DNA of 64,000 bases from Gordonia asplenii (GTDB taxonomy: Bacteria > Actinomycetota > Actinomycetes > Mycobacteriales > Mycobacteriaceae). This document shows, piece after piece, positions 1 through 9,510 of this stretch. The notes under the pieces were generated by a model, which saw only the letters and a program-made list of their open reading frames with translations, ran no database searches and was not told the origin of the DNA. The first letter of the stretch is position 1; each line of letters starts with the position of its first letter. The DNA is taken from NCBI RefSeq assembly GCF_012933505.1, contig NZ_JABBNB010000015.1:62001-126000 (forward strand), given 5' to 3'. The position numbers and the translations under genes are program-made.

Positions 1-1830
1 TTTGTCGCTCGGCGCCACAACGATGGCCGCCGCCGGTCAGTCGTGGCCGCCGAATGGTTGAGTGTCGCAATAGTAGCGACGGTGTCTGCTGCGCTGTGCC
101 TGATCGCGGCACCGGTCGCTTCCGCGGCGCCGGTGAGCGCGACCAAGGAAATAGCGGTGGGTAATGCCCTGTGGCATTCCGAGCGCATTCCCAGTACCGG
201 CGGGGTGACCCTCTACGCCGATGTCCTGCGTCCGCGGAATCTCCCGGCGGGCGCCCGGACGCCCGTCATCATGGCGATCGGACCCTACTTCAATCACTAC
301 GCGGCCAAGGGGCAGCAACCCGTCCTGCGTGACAGCATCGGGCAGGGGCTGGTTCCCGCCGGCCGATACGACGACCTGATCGACGGAGCCAGACTTCTCG
401 AACGCGGCTACACCATGGTGATGGTCGACCTGCGCGGATTCGGCGGCAGTTCCGGATGCCCCGATGCGAGCGGTCCCGGCGAACAGTCGGATGTGGCCGC
501 GGCGGTGCGCTGGGCGGCCTCGCAGTCGTGGTCGACGGGCAAAGTCGGGCTGTACGGCAAGTCCTACGACGCGGTCACCGCGCTCATCGGTGCGGGTCAG
601 CAGGTACGCGGATTGTCGGCGGTCGTCGCCCAGGAGCCGGTCTACGACTGGTATCGCTACCTCTACGGAAACGGCGTGCCGCGGGTCAATCGGCTCGGTA
701 CCCCGCTGTCGTTCATCTACCAGTCGTCGAACCCGGGATTCAAGCCGACGCCCGGCATGGATCCGGCTGCTTATGCCGACCGCACCTTCGCCAACGTCGT
801 CAATCCGCTCTGCCAGGGATACAGCGTGCTCTCCCAGCTCAACGGGCAGAAATCCGATGCCTTCTGGCGTGCGCGCAACCTGATTCCCCGGCTGCAGGGC
901 TCGCGGGTTCCGCTATTTCTCAGCCAGGGCTTCATCGATCAGAACACCTCGGCTGACGGACTTCAGCAAGTGCTGTCGGGAATGCGTGGTCCGGTCCACG
1001 CGTGGCTCGGCATGTGGGACCACGTGCGCGGCAACGACACCGACATGACGGCTCCGCTCAACTCCAACACACCCAAGCGCCTGTCCACGGGACGCGCCGG
1101 CTACCTGGACGAGGTCGGGCGGTTCTTCGACCAGTACCTCATGGGCAAGCCGCCCGCGGTCAAGGATCCGGCGATCGTGATCCAGGACAACACCGGCCGC
1201 TGGCGCGCACAGCCGGTCTGGCCGCAAGACATCGCCACCAGGCGCGTCGCCTTGCGCAGCGGGGCGTACACGTTCGACGGTCGGCAGACCGCGACGAAGA
1301 TCTTCTATCAGGGTCAGTACTACGGAACGCAGATCGACTCGGTGGCGCCCGGCGGAACCAATTTCCAGGTCGCCAAGACCACGGATTCCGCGTCCAACGC
1401 CGTCTGGACGGTGCTGCCCGTCGAGAAGTCGGCGGTGCGGATCTCGGGAACGGTCGAGGTATCGCTGACATCGCGTGACCCCGATTCGACGCCGGTCGCG
1501 GTCGATGTCTACGACGTCGACGAGACGGGCATGGGAACCCTGATCACCCAGAACGCCGCACGACTGACCGCGGGTGTGACCACACTCGAACTGTTCAGCA
1601 CCGACTGGCTGGTCGCGCAGGGGCATCGGATCGCCGTGCGGGTCACCGATTCCAACAACGGCCGTTGGGCGTATGACCATCCCACCGGCCGGCGGGTCGT
1701 CGTCGACGGCGGCACCGTCGTGTTGCCGATGGCGGCGGCCGACGCCGGGACGCCCACGTCCGGCGGTTCCAACTCGAATCTCGAGGGATATCTCGGGTCG
1801 TACCGATATCCGGTGCCCAAGCAGTCCTGA
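1..1830 (+). CDS. Secreted CocE/NonD (S15, Xaa-Pro dipeptidyl-peptidase type) hydrolase
   Basis: Serine hydrolase of the alpha/beta fold, probably an exported esterase or acyl-peptidase; the substrate is unknown. Numbering from the GTG at 43, the nucleophile is Ser174 in a GKSYD elbow, with Asp299 (FIDQN) and His327 (WDHVRG) completing the triad. The second half, from about residue 360, matches the beta-rich C-terminal non-catalytic domain of the S15 family. A hydrophobic stretch ending in ASAAP looks like a signal peptide. The frame is open to the window edge and reads RRHNDGRRRS just before the hydrophobic core, so the basic n-region and true start probably lie further upstream; GTG 43 would give a signal peptide without positive charge. 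The 595-residue length from GTG fits the family. It converges on the DUF4190 gene. Confidence 0.85.
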   Translation, partial: FVARRHNDGRRRSVVAAEWLSVAIVATVSAALCLIAAPVASAAPVSATKEIAVGNALWHSERIPSTGGVTLYADVLRPRNLPAGARTPVIMAIGPYFNHYAAKGQQPVLRDSIGQGLVPAGRYDDLIDGARLLERGYTMVMVDLRGFGGSSGCPDASGPGEQSDVAAAVRWAASQSWSTGKVGLYGKSYDAVTALIGAGQQVRGLSAVVAQEPVYDWYRYLYGNGVPRVNRLGTPLSFIYQSSNPGFKPTPGMDPAAYADRTFANVVNPLCQGYSVLSQLNGQKSDAFWRARNLIPRLQGSRVPLFLSQGFIDQNTSADGLQQVLSGMRGPVHAWLGMWDHVRGNDTDMTAPLNSNTPKRLSTGRAGYLDEVGRFFDQYLMGKPPAVKDPAIVIQDNTGRWRAQPVWPQDIATRRVALRSGAYTFDGRQTATKIFYQGQYYGTQIDSVAPGGTNFQVAKTTDSASNAVWTVLPVEKSAVRISGTVEVSLTSRDPDSTPVAVDVYDVDETGMGTLITQNAARLTAGVTTLELFSTDWLVAQGHRIAVRVTDSNNGRWAYDHPTGRRVVVDGGTVVLPMAAADAGTPTSGGSNSNLEGYLGSYRYPVPKQS

Positions 1831-1858
1831 CCCGGGGCGCCGGACCAGGTGCGGTTGG

Positions 1859-2680
1859 TCAGGCGATCATCAGGTAGACGATGATGCCGGTGATGGTGGC
1901 CGCGGCGTACAGGTAGCCGATCCACAGCGCGGCGCTCGCGTAGGCACCGCCCAGCTCCCCGGTGCGCGCGATCTTCGATCGCGCGATGTGCGCACAGATG
2001 ATGCCGACGAGCCAGGTGATGCCCAGGAACGACAGCACCAGGGAAATGACCGCTAGGCGGTTTGTGGACGGCACCGATGTCTCCTGAGGCATGGGTCGGC
2101 TGGGTGAGGACGGCGTGGCTCGCGGCGCGGCCGGTGCCGGATTGTCGACCCGAGAGTAGGCAAGCGCCGCCGGGTTAGCCGAATTAGATTGTGGTGCAGT
2201 ACTTTTCGCCGGAGAGGGAGCGACAGGTGTTGCGCCCGGGCGTGGTTGCGGGGCCGGCCGGACACCTGAGTTGCCGGGTCCCGGACCAGCGGCCGGACGC
2301 GGTGGCCCGTCGGGTCGAGCGTTGACGGGTGGGCGATTGCCGCCGATTCCGGGTTGCGGACCGCTGCGGGGGCCGGGAGCGAAACCGGGGCCGGTCACCT
2401 GACCGGGTCGCGGACCGGGTGCGTTCTGCGGCCGCGGAGCAGGACCCGACTGCGGCCCGGCCGGAGGCGGGCCGGGCGTCGGTGGTCCGCCCTGCGGTGG
2501 CCCGGGCGGCGTCGGAGCGGGGCCGCGGCGCGGAACCGCCTGGGGGCCGGTCACCGGGCGGCCGGTGGGCCCGCGTTGGCCCGCGGATTGGCTGGGGCGG
2601 TCCCACGGAGCAGGCGGGTTCGGTTGGGATCGCACGCCGGGCCCGTTCACGGCGTCAGCTGCCCCGTTGTCGGTTGTCAT
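1859..2680 (-). CDS. Proline-rich DUF4190 membrane protein
   Basis: A 273-residue protein whose first ~190 residues are a low-complexity Pro/Gly/Arg/Gln-rich segment. The C-terminal ~70 residues hold two membrane helices separated by a short charged loop containing AHIARSKIARTGELGG, which is the typical DUF4190 pattern. The long disordered N-terminus is predicted to be cytoplasmic. No enzymatic motif is visible. It lies 10 bp downstream of the 53-codon membrane protein on the same strand, so the two are probably cotranscribed. In M. tuberculosis this place next to ppiA is taken by cwsA, but I see no CwsA similarity here. The function is unknown; a cell-envelope or division role is suggested only by position. 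Confidence 0.75.
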   Translation of the reverse strand: MTTDNGAADAVNGPGVRSQPNPPAPWDRPSQSAGQRGPTGRPVTGPQAVPRRGPAPTPPGPPQGGPPTPGPPPAGPQSGPAPRPQNAPGPRPGQVTGPGFAPGPRSGPQPGIGGNRPPVNARPDGPPRPAAGPGPGNSGVRPAPQPRPGATPVAPSPAKSTAPQSNSANPAALAYSRVDNPAPAAPRATPSSPSRPMPQETSVPSTNRLAVISLVLSFLGITWLVGIICAHIARSKIARTGELGGAYASAALWIGYLYAAATITGIIVYLMIA

Positions 2681-2690
2681 CGGTACTAAA

Positions 2691-2852
2691 TTACCTTCTC
2701 GTCGACGTCGCGGGTGCCACGTCGTCGATGCGCGGCGGTGCCGGTGCGACCGGTGGGAGCTCGACCCGGCTGCGTCGGGTCAGGGAGAAGGCCGCGGCGC
2801 CGACGGCCAACAGGGCGGCGACGACAGCGGCGATGACGAATTTCGAGTGCAT
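2691..2852 (-). CDS. Small single-pass membrane protein (53 aa)
   Basis: Short ORF starting MHSKF, with one clear membrane helix at about residues 5-23 followed by basic residues (TRRSR) and a Pro-rich tail. The layout, with a short N-terminus, hydrophobic segment and charged disordered tail, suggests a membrane-anchored small protein. It ends 10 bp before the DUF4190 start, supporting an operon. It diverges from ppiA, leaving about 96 bp for both promoters. The longer reading frame that runs through it to 3488 is antisense to ppiA and is not credible. The family is not recognised. Confidence 0.55.
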   Translation of the reverse strand: MHSKFVIAAVVAALLAVGAAAFSLTRRSRVELPPVAPAPPRIDDVAPATSTRR

Positions 2853-2948
2853 CCCTATAGCGTGCCAAAATGATCCCCCAGTCGCCATTTCGTGACCTGA
2901 TCCCGGGTCCGACGAACGCGGGTCGCGCCAGGTGGTTGGATAGAGGAC

Positions 2949-3467
2949 ATGAGTGATAACCAAACTGCGACCATCCGTACCAACCGTGGTGACATCGTCG
3001 TCGAACTGTTCGGAAACCATGCACCCAAGACCGTTGCGAACTTCGTCGGTCTGGCCGACGGCACCAAGGAGTACTCCACCAAGAATGCCGCGGGCGGCGA
3101 CTCGGGACCGTTCTACGACGGCTCGGTGTTCCACCGGGTGATCGACGGTTTCATGATCCAGGGCGGCGATCCGACGGGCACCGGCCGCGGCGGCCCGGGC
3201 TACCAGTTCGCCGACGAGTTCCACCCGGAGCTGCAGTTCAACAAGCCCTACCTGCTCGCCATGGCCAACGCCGGACCGGGCACCAACGGGTCGCAGTTCT
3301 TCATCACCGTCGGGCCCACCCCGCACCTGAACCGGCGCCACACCATCTTCGGTGAGGTCACCGACTCCGCGTCGCAGGCCGTCATCGACGCCATCGCCAC
3401 CACCGCGACCGACCGTCAGGACCGCCCGCGCGACGCCGTCGTCATCGAAAAGATCGAGATCAGCTGA
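2949..3467 (+). CDS. ppiA: Cyclophilin-type peptidyl-prolyl cis-trans isomerase
   Basis: Catalyses cis-trans isomerisation of Xaa-Pro bonds during protein folding. The 172-residue product has no signal peptide, so it is cytoplasmic. Hallmark cyclophilin motifs are present: FHRVIDGFMIQGGDP (catalytic Arg with Phe and Gln), MANAGPGTNGSQFFIT and the HTIFGEV loop. Length and order match M. tuberculosis PpiA (Rv0009), and the gene sits in the same chromosomal place. A GAGG ribosome site lies just upstream of the ATG. The rhomboid gene begins 8 bp after the stop, so the two are probably cotranscribed. Confidence 0.95.
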   Translation: MSDNQTATIRTNRGDIVVELFGNHAPKTVANFVGLADGTKEYSTKNAAGGDSGPFYDGSVFHRVIDGFMIQGGDPTGTGRGGPGYQFADEFHPELQFNKPYLLAMANAGPGTNGSQFFITVGPTPHLNRRHTIFGEVTDSASQAVIDAIATTATDRQDRPRDAVVIEKIEIS

Positions 3468-3475
3468 CCGCGCCG

Positions 3476-4216
3476 ATGGGCCGGGCATCGACCACCACGG
3501 TGGCCGGTGCCCGGCCGTTGGTCACCTACACACTCATCGCGATCAATGTCGCGATCTACGGGATCTGCGCGGTGCAGGCGAAGTCGACGGATATCGCCGC
3601 CACACTGCCACCCCTGTTCGACCGATGGGCGCTGTCGGGTCTCGACCTCGCCAACGGAGAGTATTGGCGCCTACTGACCTCCGGATTCTTACATCTCTCG
3701 CTGATCCACATCGGCGTCAACATGTTCTCGCTCTACGTGCTGGGCCGCTCACTCGAGCCGGCGCTGGGGTCGTCGCAGTTCACCATGGTCTATCTGACCG
3801 CATTGTTCGGTGGTAGCGCCGCCGTCGGGTTGTTCGCCTCGCCGCTGGTATTGACGGCGGGAGCGTCGGGCGCGATCTACGGCCTGATGGGTGCGTTGCT
3901 GGTCCTCGTCCTGCGTGCGCGCGCCTCAGTTGGGCCGGTGCTCGGGATCATCGCCGTCAACATCGTGCTGTCGATCACCCTGCCTGGAATCTCCATCCTG
4001 GCTCATCTCGGCGGCCTCGCGTTCGGGGTGGTCAGCGCCGCGGTGTTCGTCTTCGTTCCGGGGTTGATGCTGCGCGACCCGACGTCGAGGACCGTCGCGG
4101 GTGTCACGTCGGCGACACGCGTCGCCTGGGCGGTCGCCGGTGTGGTCTTGGTGATCGCCGTCGTCGCCGGAGTCTATGCGGGCCGTTTGCCGCTGATCGA
4201 GTCTCCGCTCACCTGA
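3476..4216 (+). CDS. Rhomboid family intramembrane serine protease
   Basis: Polytopic membrane protease that cleaves substrates within or near their membrane helices. The 246-residue protein has about six to seven hydrophobic segments. The catalytic dyad is visible: Ser131 in GASGAIYG and His177 in HLGGLAFG. The HIGVNMFSLYVLG segment (HxxxN-type) of the rhomboid fold is also present, followed by GRSLEPALG. It directly follows ppiA with an 8-bp gap. In M. tuberculosis the gene after ppiA is the PH-domain gene on the other strand, so the rhomboid is an insertion relative to that order. The substrate is unknown. Confidence 0.92.
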   Translation: MGRASTTTVAGARPLVTYTLIAINVAIYGICAVQAKSTDIAATLPPLFDRWALSGLDLANGEYWRLLTSGFLHLSLIHIGVNMFSLYVLGRSLEPALGSSQFTMVYLTALFGGSAAVGLFASPLVLTAGASGAIYGLMGALLVLVLRARASVGPVLGIIAVNIVLSITLPGISILAHLGGLAFGVVSAAVFVFVPGLMLRDPTSRTVAGVTSATRVAWAVAGVVLVIAVVAGVYAGRLPLIESPLT

Positions 4217-4235
4217 TTTCGAATCGACGCAGCGG

Positions 4236-4712
4236 TCAACGTTCCACGTGAAACCCTGCGGCGTCGAGTGCATCGGCGACGTCGTGTACGTCGACGCCGA
4301 GCTCCCAGCGGCCCATGACGACGATCCGTGAGTCGTCGACGTCGGATTCCGACGCTTGCGTCTCCTGTGGATCGAACTCGAATTCGAGGTGCCCGATCTG
4401 ACGGCCCATCCGGCGGAATTCGAGGATGCGAATCCGCTGAACGTCGGTCGCCGCGTAGGTCTGGGCGCCGAAAATGGTGCGTACGGTCACCGTCGGCGAC
4501 GCCCCGGTCGATACCAGGCGGAGTCGGGGCCGGATGATCGCCGCCACGACTCCGAAGCTGAACATCAGGAACGCGGCGATGATCATCAACACCGCCCCCG
4601 CGATGTCGTCTCGAGTTATTCCAGCACCTATCAACAGGGCGAGGCCACCTATCACCAGTCCGAAGGCGAATGGTTTAGGGGATGACCAGGACTGTACATG
4701 CAGGTCAGACAT
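4236..4712 (-). CDS. PH domain-containing membrane protein (Rv0010c-like)
   Basis: Membrane protein with two adjacent hydrophobic helices at about residues 16-55, followed by a bacterial PH-like domain (RPRLRLVSTGASPTVTVRTIFG onwards, split here only for description) and an acidic C-terminus. The position between ppiA and crgA matches Rv0010c. I chose the ATG at 4712 (MSDLHVQ) over an upstream ATG at 4748, because the longer form would run into the AT-rich DnaA-box cluster and adds a poor, Trp-rich N-terminus. The upstream SD is weak. It shares direction with crgA, 109 bp upstream. The molecular function is unknown in the family. Confidence 0.8.
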   Translation of the reverse strand: MSDLHVQSWSSPKPFAFGLVIGGLALLIGAGITRDDIAGAVLMIIAAFLMFSFGVVAAIIRPRLRLVSTGASPTVTVRTIFGAQTYAATDVQRIRILEFRRMGRQIGHLEFEFDPQETQASESDVDDSRIVVMGRWELGVDVHDVADALDAAGFHVER

Positions 4713-4714
4713 AC

Positions 4715-4813
4715 TTATCCAGAACTTATCCACAAACATTGTCCACAATGTGGATTACTTACACACATGTAATTTCCACAGTGTGGATAACTTGTCAACA
4801 AAACTGTGGGTAT
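4715..4813. promoter_or_regulatory. Cluster of DnaA-box-like 9-mers
   Basis: Between the crgA stop and the PH-gene start lies a conspicuously AT-rich gap. Perfect or mycobacterial-type DnaA boxes: TTATCCACA at 4726-4734 (+), TTGTCCACA at 4739-4747 (+) and TTATCCACA at 4782-4790 (-). Near matches: TTATCCAGA 4715-4723, TAATCCACA 4749-4757 (-), TTGTCAACA 4792-4800. The second and fourth form a nested inverted repeat around 4739-4757. Three full boxes in 65 bp are unlikely by chance in DNA of this GC content. No dnaA or dnaN gene is in view, so this is not the expected oriC position. Confidence 0.65.
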
Positions 4814-4821
4814 CTCGCTGC

Positions 4822-5112
4822 TCAGCGCCACCGCATGGTCATCAGCAGGCCAACCACCATCGCGGCGAACCCGATCAAGAAGTTCCATGAGCCCAGGTCA
4901 GCCATCCACTGCAGCCAGGAGACCACCGGGCTGCCGCCGTTGGCGCCGATCGTCAGGTAGTACACGACCAACCAGGCCAGGCCCACGATCATCAGACCGA
5001 ACATGATCGCCAGATACCAGACCCCGGACGGACCGGCCTTGACCTTCACGGGTACCCGGCTGGCCGGATTGATGGTGTAATCAGTCTTCTTGCGGACTTT
5101 TGACTTCGGCAT
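4822..5112 (-). CDS. crgA: Cell division protein CrgA
   Basis: Small membrane protein that, in mycobacteria and Streptomyces, interacts with FtsZ, FtsI and other divisome parts and tunes septum formation. The 96-residue product begins MPKSKVRKK, a typical basic CrgA N-terminus, and has two membrane helices (about 33-53 and 76-93) with the conserved PSGVWY and GSWNFLIGF motifs. The SD GAGGAAG lies 4 bp from the ATG at 5112. Position upstream of the PH gene and divergent from trpG matches M. tuberculosis Rv0011c. The DUF881 gene (Rv0012) that lies between crgA and trpG there is absent here. Confidence 0.93.
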   Translation of the reverse strand: MPKSKVRKKTDYTINPASRVPVKVKAGPSGVWYLAIMFGLMIVGLAWLVVYYLTIGANGGSPVVSWLQWMADLGSWNFLIGFAAMVVGLLMTMRWR

Positions 5113-5235
5113 AACTTCCTCGGTTATCGGGACGCCAGGTGCTCTGGGCACGTCTGAGCGCAGGTAGGTCTTTGTCCCATGGTAGTCAGTCGACGACAGC
5201 GGACCGTCGCCACGTCGTGGATTGGCAGTATCGTT

Positions 5236-5904
5236 ATGCGGGTGACCGCCACGCCCAAGATCCTCGTCATCGACAACTACGACAGCTTTGTCTACAACTT
5301 GGTCCAGTATTTGGGTCAGCTCGGTGTCGTGGCAGAAGTCTGGCGTAACGACGATGCGCGCTTGCCCGCCGATCCCGCCGAGCTGGCCGACGTGGTCGGC
5401 GGATTCGACGGCGTGCTGCTGAGCCCGGGTCCAGGAACACCGCAACGCGCGGGGGCGTCGATGCCGATCGTCGAGGCCGTGCGGACCACGCGCACACCGT
5501 TGTTGGGTGTCTGCCTGGGCCACCAGGCCATCGGCGCAGTGTTCGGCGGGACCGTCGACCGCGCTCCCGAACTGCTGCACGGTAAGACGTCGCTCGTCAC
5601 CCACACCGACCAGGGCGTGCTCAAGGGGCTCCCCGATCCGTTCACCGCCACCCGCTACCACTCGCTGACGGTGCTCCCGGAGACGATCCCCGACGAACTG
5701 ATCGTCACCGGCCGCACCCACAACGGCATCGTGATGGCGATGATGCACCGCGACCTGCCCATTCACGGCGTGCAGTTCCACCCGGAGAGCGTTCTCACCC
5801 AGGGCGGTCACCGCATGCTGGCGAACTGGCTCAACGCCTGCGGCGTCGACGTCGACGAGGCGCTGGTCGCCACCCTCGAGGCCGAAATGGCCGCGGTGAT
5901 CTGA
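5236..5904 (+). CDS. trpG: Glutamine amidotransferase of anthranilate / aminodeoxychorismate synthase
   Basis: Class I glutamine amidotransferase that supplies ammonia to chorismate-using synthases for tryptophan and/or p-aminobenzoate. It shows the [17 protein letters not shown] start, the nucleophile Cys in [12 protein letters not shown] and the His-Glu pair in HGVQFHPES. About 222 residues, normal for TrpG/PabA. A TATCGT -10-like hexamer at 5229-5234 sits only one base before ATG 5236 and seven before GTG 5242, so a leaderless transcript starting at GTG 5242 is a real alternative. It is divergent from crgA and followed by repeats and the convergent pknB. The synthase partner is not in the window, so trpG and pabA roles cannot be separated. 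Confidence 0.9.
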   Translation: MRVTATPKILVIDNYDSFVYNLVQYLGQLGVVAEVWRNDDARLPADPAELADVVGGFDGVLLSPGPGTPQRAGASMPIVEAVRTTRTPLLGVCLGHQAIGAVFGGTVDRAPELLHGKTSLVTHTDQGVLKGLPDPFTATRYHSLTVLPETIPDELIVTGRTHNGIVMAMMHRDLPIHGVQFHPESVLTQGGHRMLANWLNACGVDVDEALVATLEAEMAAVI

Positions 5905-5924
5905 GGCCTGCTGCTGGTCTAGTC

Positions 5925-6185
5925 GAGCGCCACCTCGCTGGTTGAGTGGAGCGTTCCCTCTCGTTGGTTGAGTGGAGCGTTCCCTCTCGCTGGTTGAGCG
6001 AGCGCAGCGAGTCGAAACCCCGCGCGGTGGTTTCGACTCGGCCTCGGCTAGCGCCTCGCCCGGCTCAACCAGCGAAAGGCGACGCCACCCCTGCTGGTTG
6101 AGCGAACGCCACCCACCGCTGGTTGAGCGAGCGCCACCCCCGCTGGTTGAGCGAGCGCAGCGAGTCGAAACCCCCCCGCCGAACG
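5925..6185. repeat. GGTTGAGC...GTCGAAACC repeat cluster A
   Basis: Several copies of a dispersed unit (CTGGTTGAGCGAGC... ending GAGTCGAAACC) fill the gap between the convergent trpG and pknB. A forward copy at 5989-6019 faces an inverted copy at 6027-6075, which could form a long hairpin. Short truncated copies recur at 5938, 5962, 6092 and 6119, and a full one at 6140-6171. No gene is seen here. Confidence 0.85.
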
Positions 6186-6189
6186 GACC

Positions 6190-8106
6190 CTAGCCCGGAA
6201 GCAGGCTCATCTGGCCGACGCCGATCGTCATCGCGTCGTCCTTGTTCGCCCTGGCACCCGGTGCCGGACTCTGGGATACCACCTTGCCGCTGTCAGGGCT
6301 GCCGATCGGCACGCCGCGCGGTGTCTGCGTCAGAGTCGTGTTGTTCCACCCGGCCCGGGTCAACGCCGCCTGCGCCTGCGCAGGCGTCTTTCCGCGCAGG
6401 TCAGGCATGATGAACATGTTTCCGCGGGATACCACGACGGTCACCGTCGAGTCGCCGTCGACGGTGGTGCCGATCGCCGGCGTGGTCCGCACGATCTGCC
6501 CTTCGGGTAGCTCGGAATCGCCGTCGATGGTCGCCATCTTCAAGCCGGCCTGGGTCAGGATGGAACGGGCCTGATCGACGGTGTCGCCGGTGACGTCGGG
6601 AATGGTGACCTGCTTGGGGCCGTCGCCGATGTGAATCACCACCGCGGCGTTGACCGGCGTCGACGTTCCGACGGGCGGCGTCGTGTTGATCGCCTTGCCC
6701 TTCATGTCCACCGTCGAATCGACCTTGTCCGACTTCACGTTCGTGAAACCGAGTTTGGCCAAGACGTCCTTGGCCTCGGCCTCGGTCTTGCCCTTCAGAT
6801 CAGGGATGCCGTAGCGCGGCGGACCGATCGAGATGTAGAGCGTGACCTCAGAACCCTCGTCGGCGCGGACGTTGCCGCCGGGCGCGGTTCGCGTGGCACT
6901 GCCCACGGCGACGTCGACACTGTTCTCGTCGAGCTGTTTGATCTGGAAACCGGCGTGCTGCAGCGCATCGCGTGCCTGCGTGGAGGTCATTCCGGTGACC
7001 GCGGGCACGGCGACCTGCTGGGCCGGCTCCGACGACCACGGATGGAACACCACGAGGGTGCCGAGCAGCAGGATCAACACGGCCGCGATGGCCATCACCG
7101 AACGGCGTCGATACCAGCGCGGACCCGACGGCGGCACCTCGTCGTCGTCGGTGTCCCGGCGTCGAACGCGCGGCGTCTTCGGGTCGGTGCGCGACAGTGC
7201 ACGCGGACCCGTGTCGATCAATCCGGTGCGCTCGGCGTCGGACATGATCATCGGCGCCGACGGTTTGCCGCCGGTGAGGACCTTGATGCAGTCGCTGCGG
7301 AAATCGGCCGCCGACTGGTACCGGTTGGCCGGATTCTTGCTCATCGCCTTGAGGATCACCGAGTCGATCTCGGGTGACAGGTCGCCCCGCAGCGACGACG
7401 GCAGCGGCGGATCCTCGTGGACATGCTGGTGCGCGACGGCGACCGGCGAGTCGCCAGTGAAAGGCGGCTGGCCGGTGAGCAGCTCGAACAGCACGCAACC
7501 CATCGAGTAAATGTCGCTGCGCGGGTCGACCTTGATGCCCCGGGCCTGCTCGGGCGACAGATATTGGGCGGTGCCCATCACCGCGGACGTCTGCGTCATG
7601 GTCGACGTCGAGTCGTTCATCGCGCGGGCGATGCCGAAGTCCATCACCTTGACCGCGCCGGACTTGTCGATCATGACGTTCGCGGGTTTCATGTCGCGGT
7701 GCACGATGCCGTTGCGATGTGAGAAGTCCATCGCGGCCGCGACGTCGGCCATCCAGGTCAGTGCCTGCCGCGGAACCAGCGGACCGTCGGCGCGCAGAAT
7801 GTCGCGCAGCGTGTCGCCGTCGACGTACTCCATCACGATGAACGGCAGCGGGCCGTCGTCGGTCTCGGCTTCGCCGGTGTCGAAGACCTGCACGATCGTC
7901 GGATGATTCAGCTTGGCCGCGTTCTGCGCTTCGCGGCGAAACCGCAGGTAGAACGATGGATCGCGGGCCAGATCAGCGCGCAACACCTTGATCGCGACGT
8001 CGCGGTGCAGCCGCAGATCGCGTGCGAAATGCACTTCGGACATGCCGCCGAAGCCGAGGGTCTCGCCGAGCTCGTATCGTCCGGACAGATGGTGTGGCGT
8101 CGACAT
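6190..8106 (-). CDS. pknB: PASTA-domain Ser/Thr protein kinase PknB
   Basis: Essential-type transmembrane kinase that senses muropeptides or lipid II through extracellular PASTA repeats and phosphorylates cell-wall and division proteins. The N-terminal kinase domain (about 10-275) has Lys40, Asp138 in HRDMKPAN, Asp156 in DFG and activation-loop Thr171 and Thr173, all at the same numbers as in M. tuberculosis PknB. A basic juxtamembrane segment precedes one helix at about 336-354, then four PASTA repeats to the C-terminus. It is the last gene of the fhaB-pstP-rodA-pbpA-pknA-pknB run, 3 bp after pknA. The 638 residues fit the family. Confidence 0.97.
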   Translation of the reverse strand: MSTPHHLSGRYELGETLGFGGMSEVHFARDLRLHRDVAIKVLRADLARDPSFYLRFRREAQNAAKLNHPTIVQVFDTGEAETDDGPLPFIVMEYVDGDTLRDILRADGPLVPRQALTWMADVAAAMDFSHRNGIVHRDMKPANVMIDKSGAVKVMDFGIARAMNDSTSTMTQTSAVMGTAQYLSPEQARGIKVDPRSDIYSMGCVLFELLTGQPPFTGDSPVAVAHQHVHEDPPLPSSLRGDLSPEIDSVILKAMSKNPANRYQSAADFRSDCIKVLTGGKPSAPMIMSDAERTGLIDTGPRALSRTDPKTPRVRRRDTDDDEVPPSGPRWYRRRSVMAIAAVLILLLGTLVVFHPWSSEPAQQVAVPAVTGMTSTQARDALQHAGFQIKQLDENSVDVAVGSATRTAPGGNVRADEGSEVTLYISIGPPRYGIPDLKGKTEAEAKDVLAKLGFTNVKSDKVDSTVDMKGKAINTTPPVGTSTPVNAAVVIHIGDGPKQVTIPDVTGDTVDQARSILTQAGLKMATIDGDSELPEGQIVRTTPAIGTTVDGDSTVTVVVSRGNMFIMPDLRGKTPAQAQAALTRAGWNNTTLTQTPRGVPIGSPDSGKVVSQSPAPGARANKDDAMTIGVGQMSLLPG

Positions 8107-8109
8107 CGC

Positions 8110-9506
<1,397 letters not shown>

Positions 9507-9510
<4 letters not shown>

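Noticed and set aside
2691..3488. 265-residue minus-strand frame covering ppiA
   Set aside because: It is the antisense of a clear cyclophilin gene; only its last 53 codons (from 2852) look like a real protein.
4715..4813. Main chromosomal origin (oriC)
   Set aside because: dnaA, dnaN and recF are not adjacent, and the cluster is under 100 bp; called only a DnaA-box cluster.
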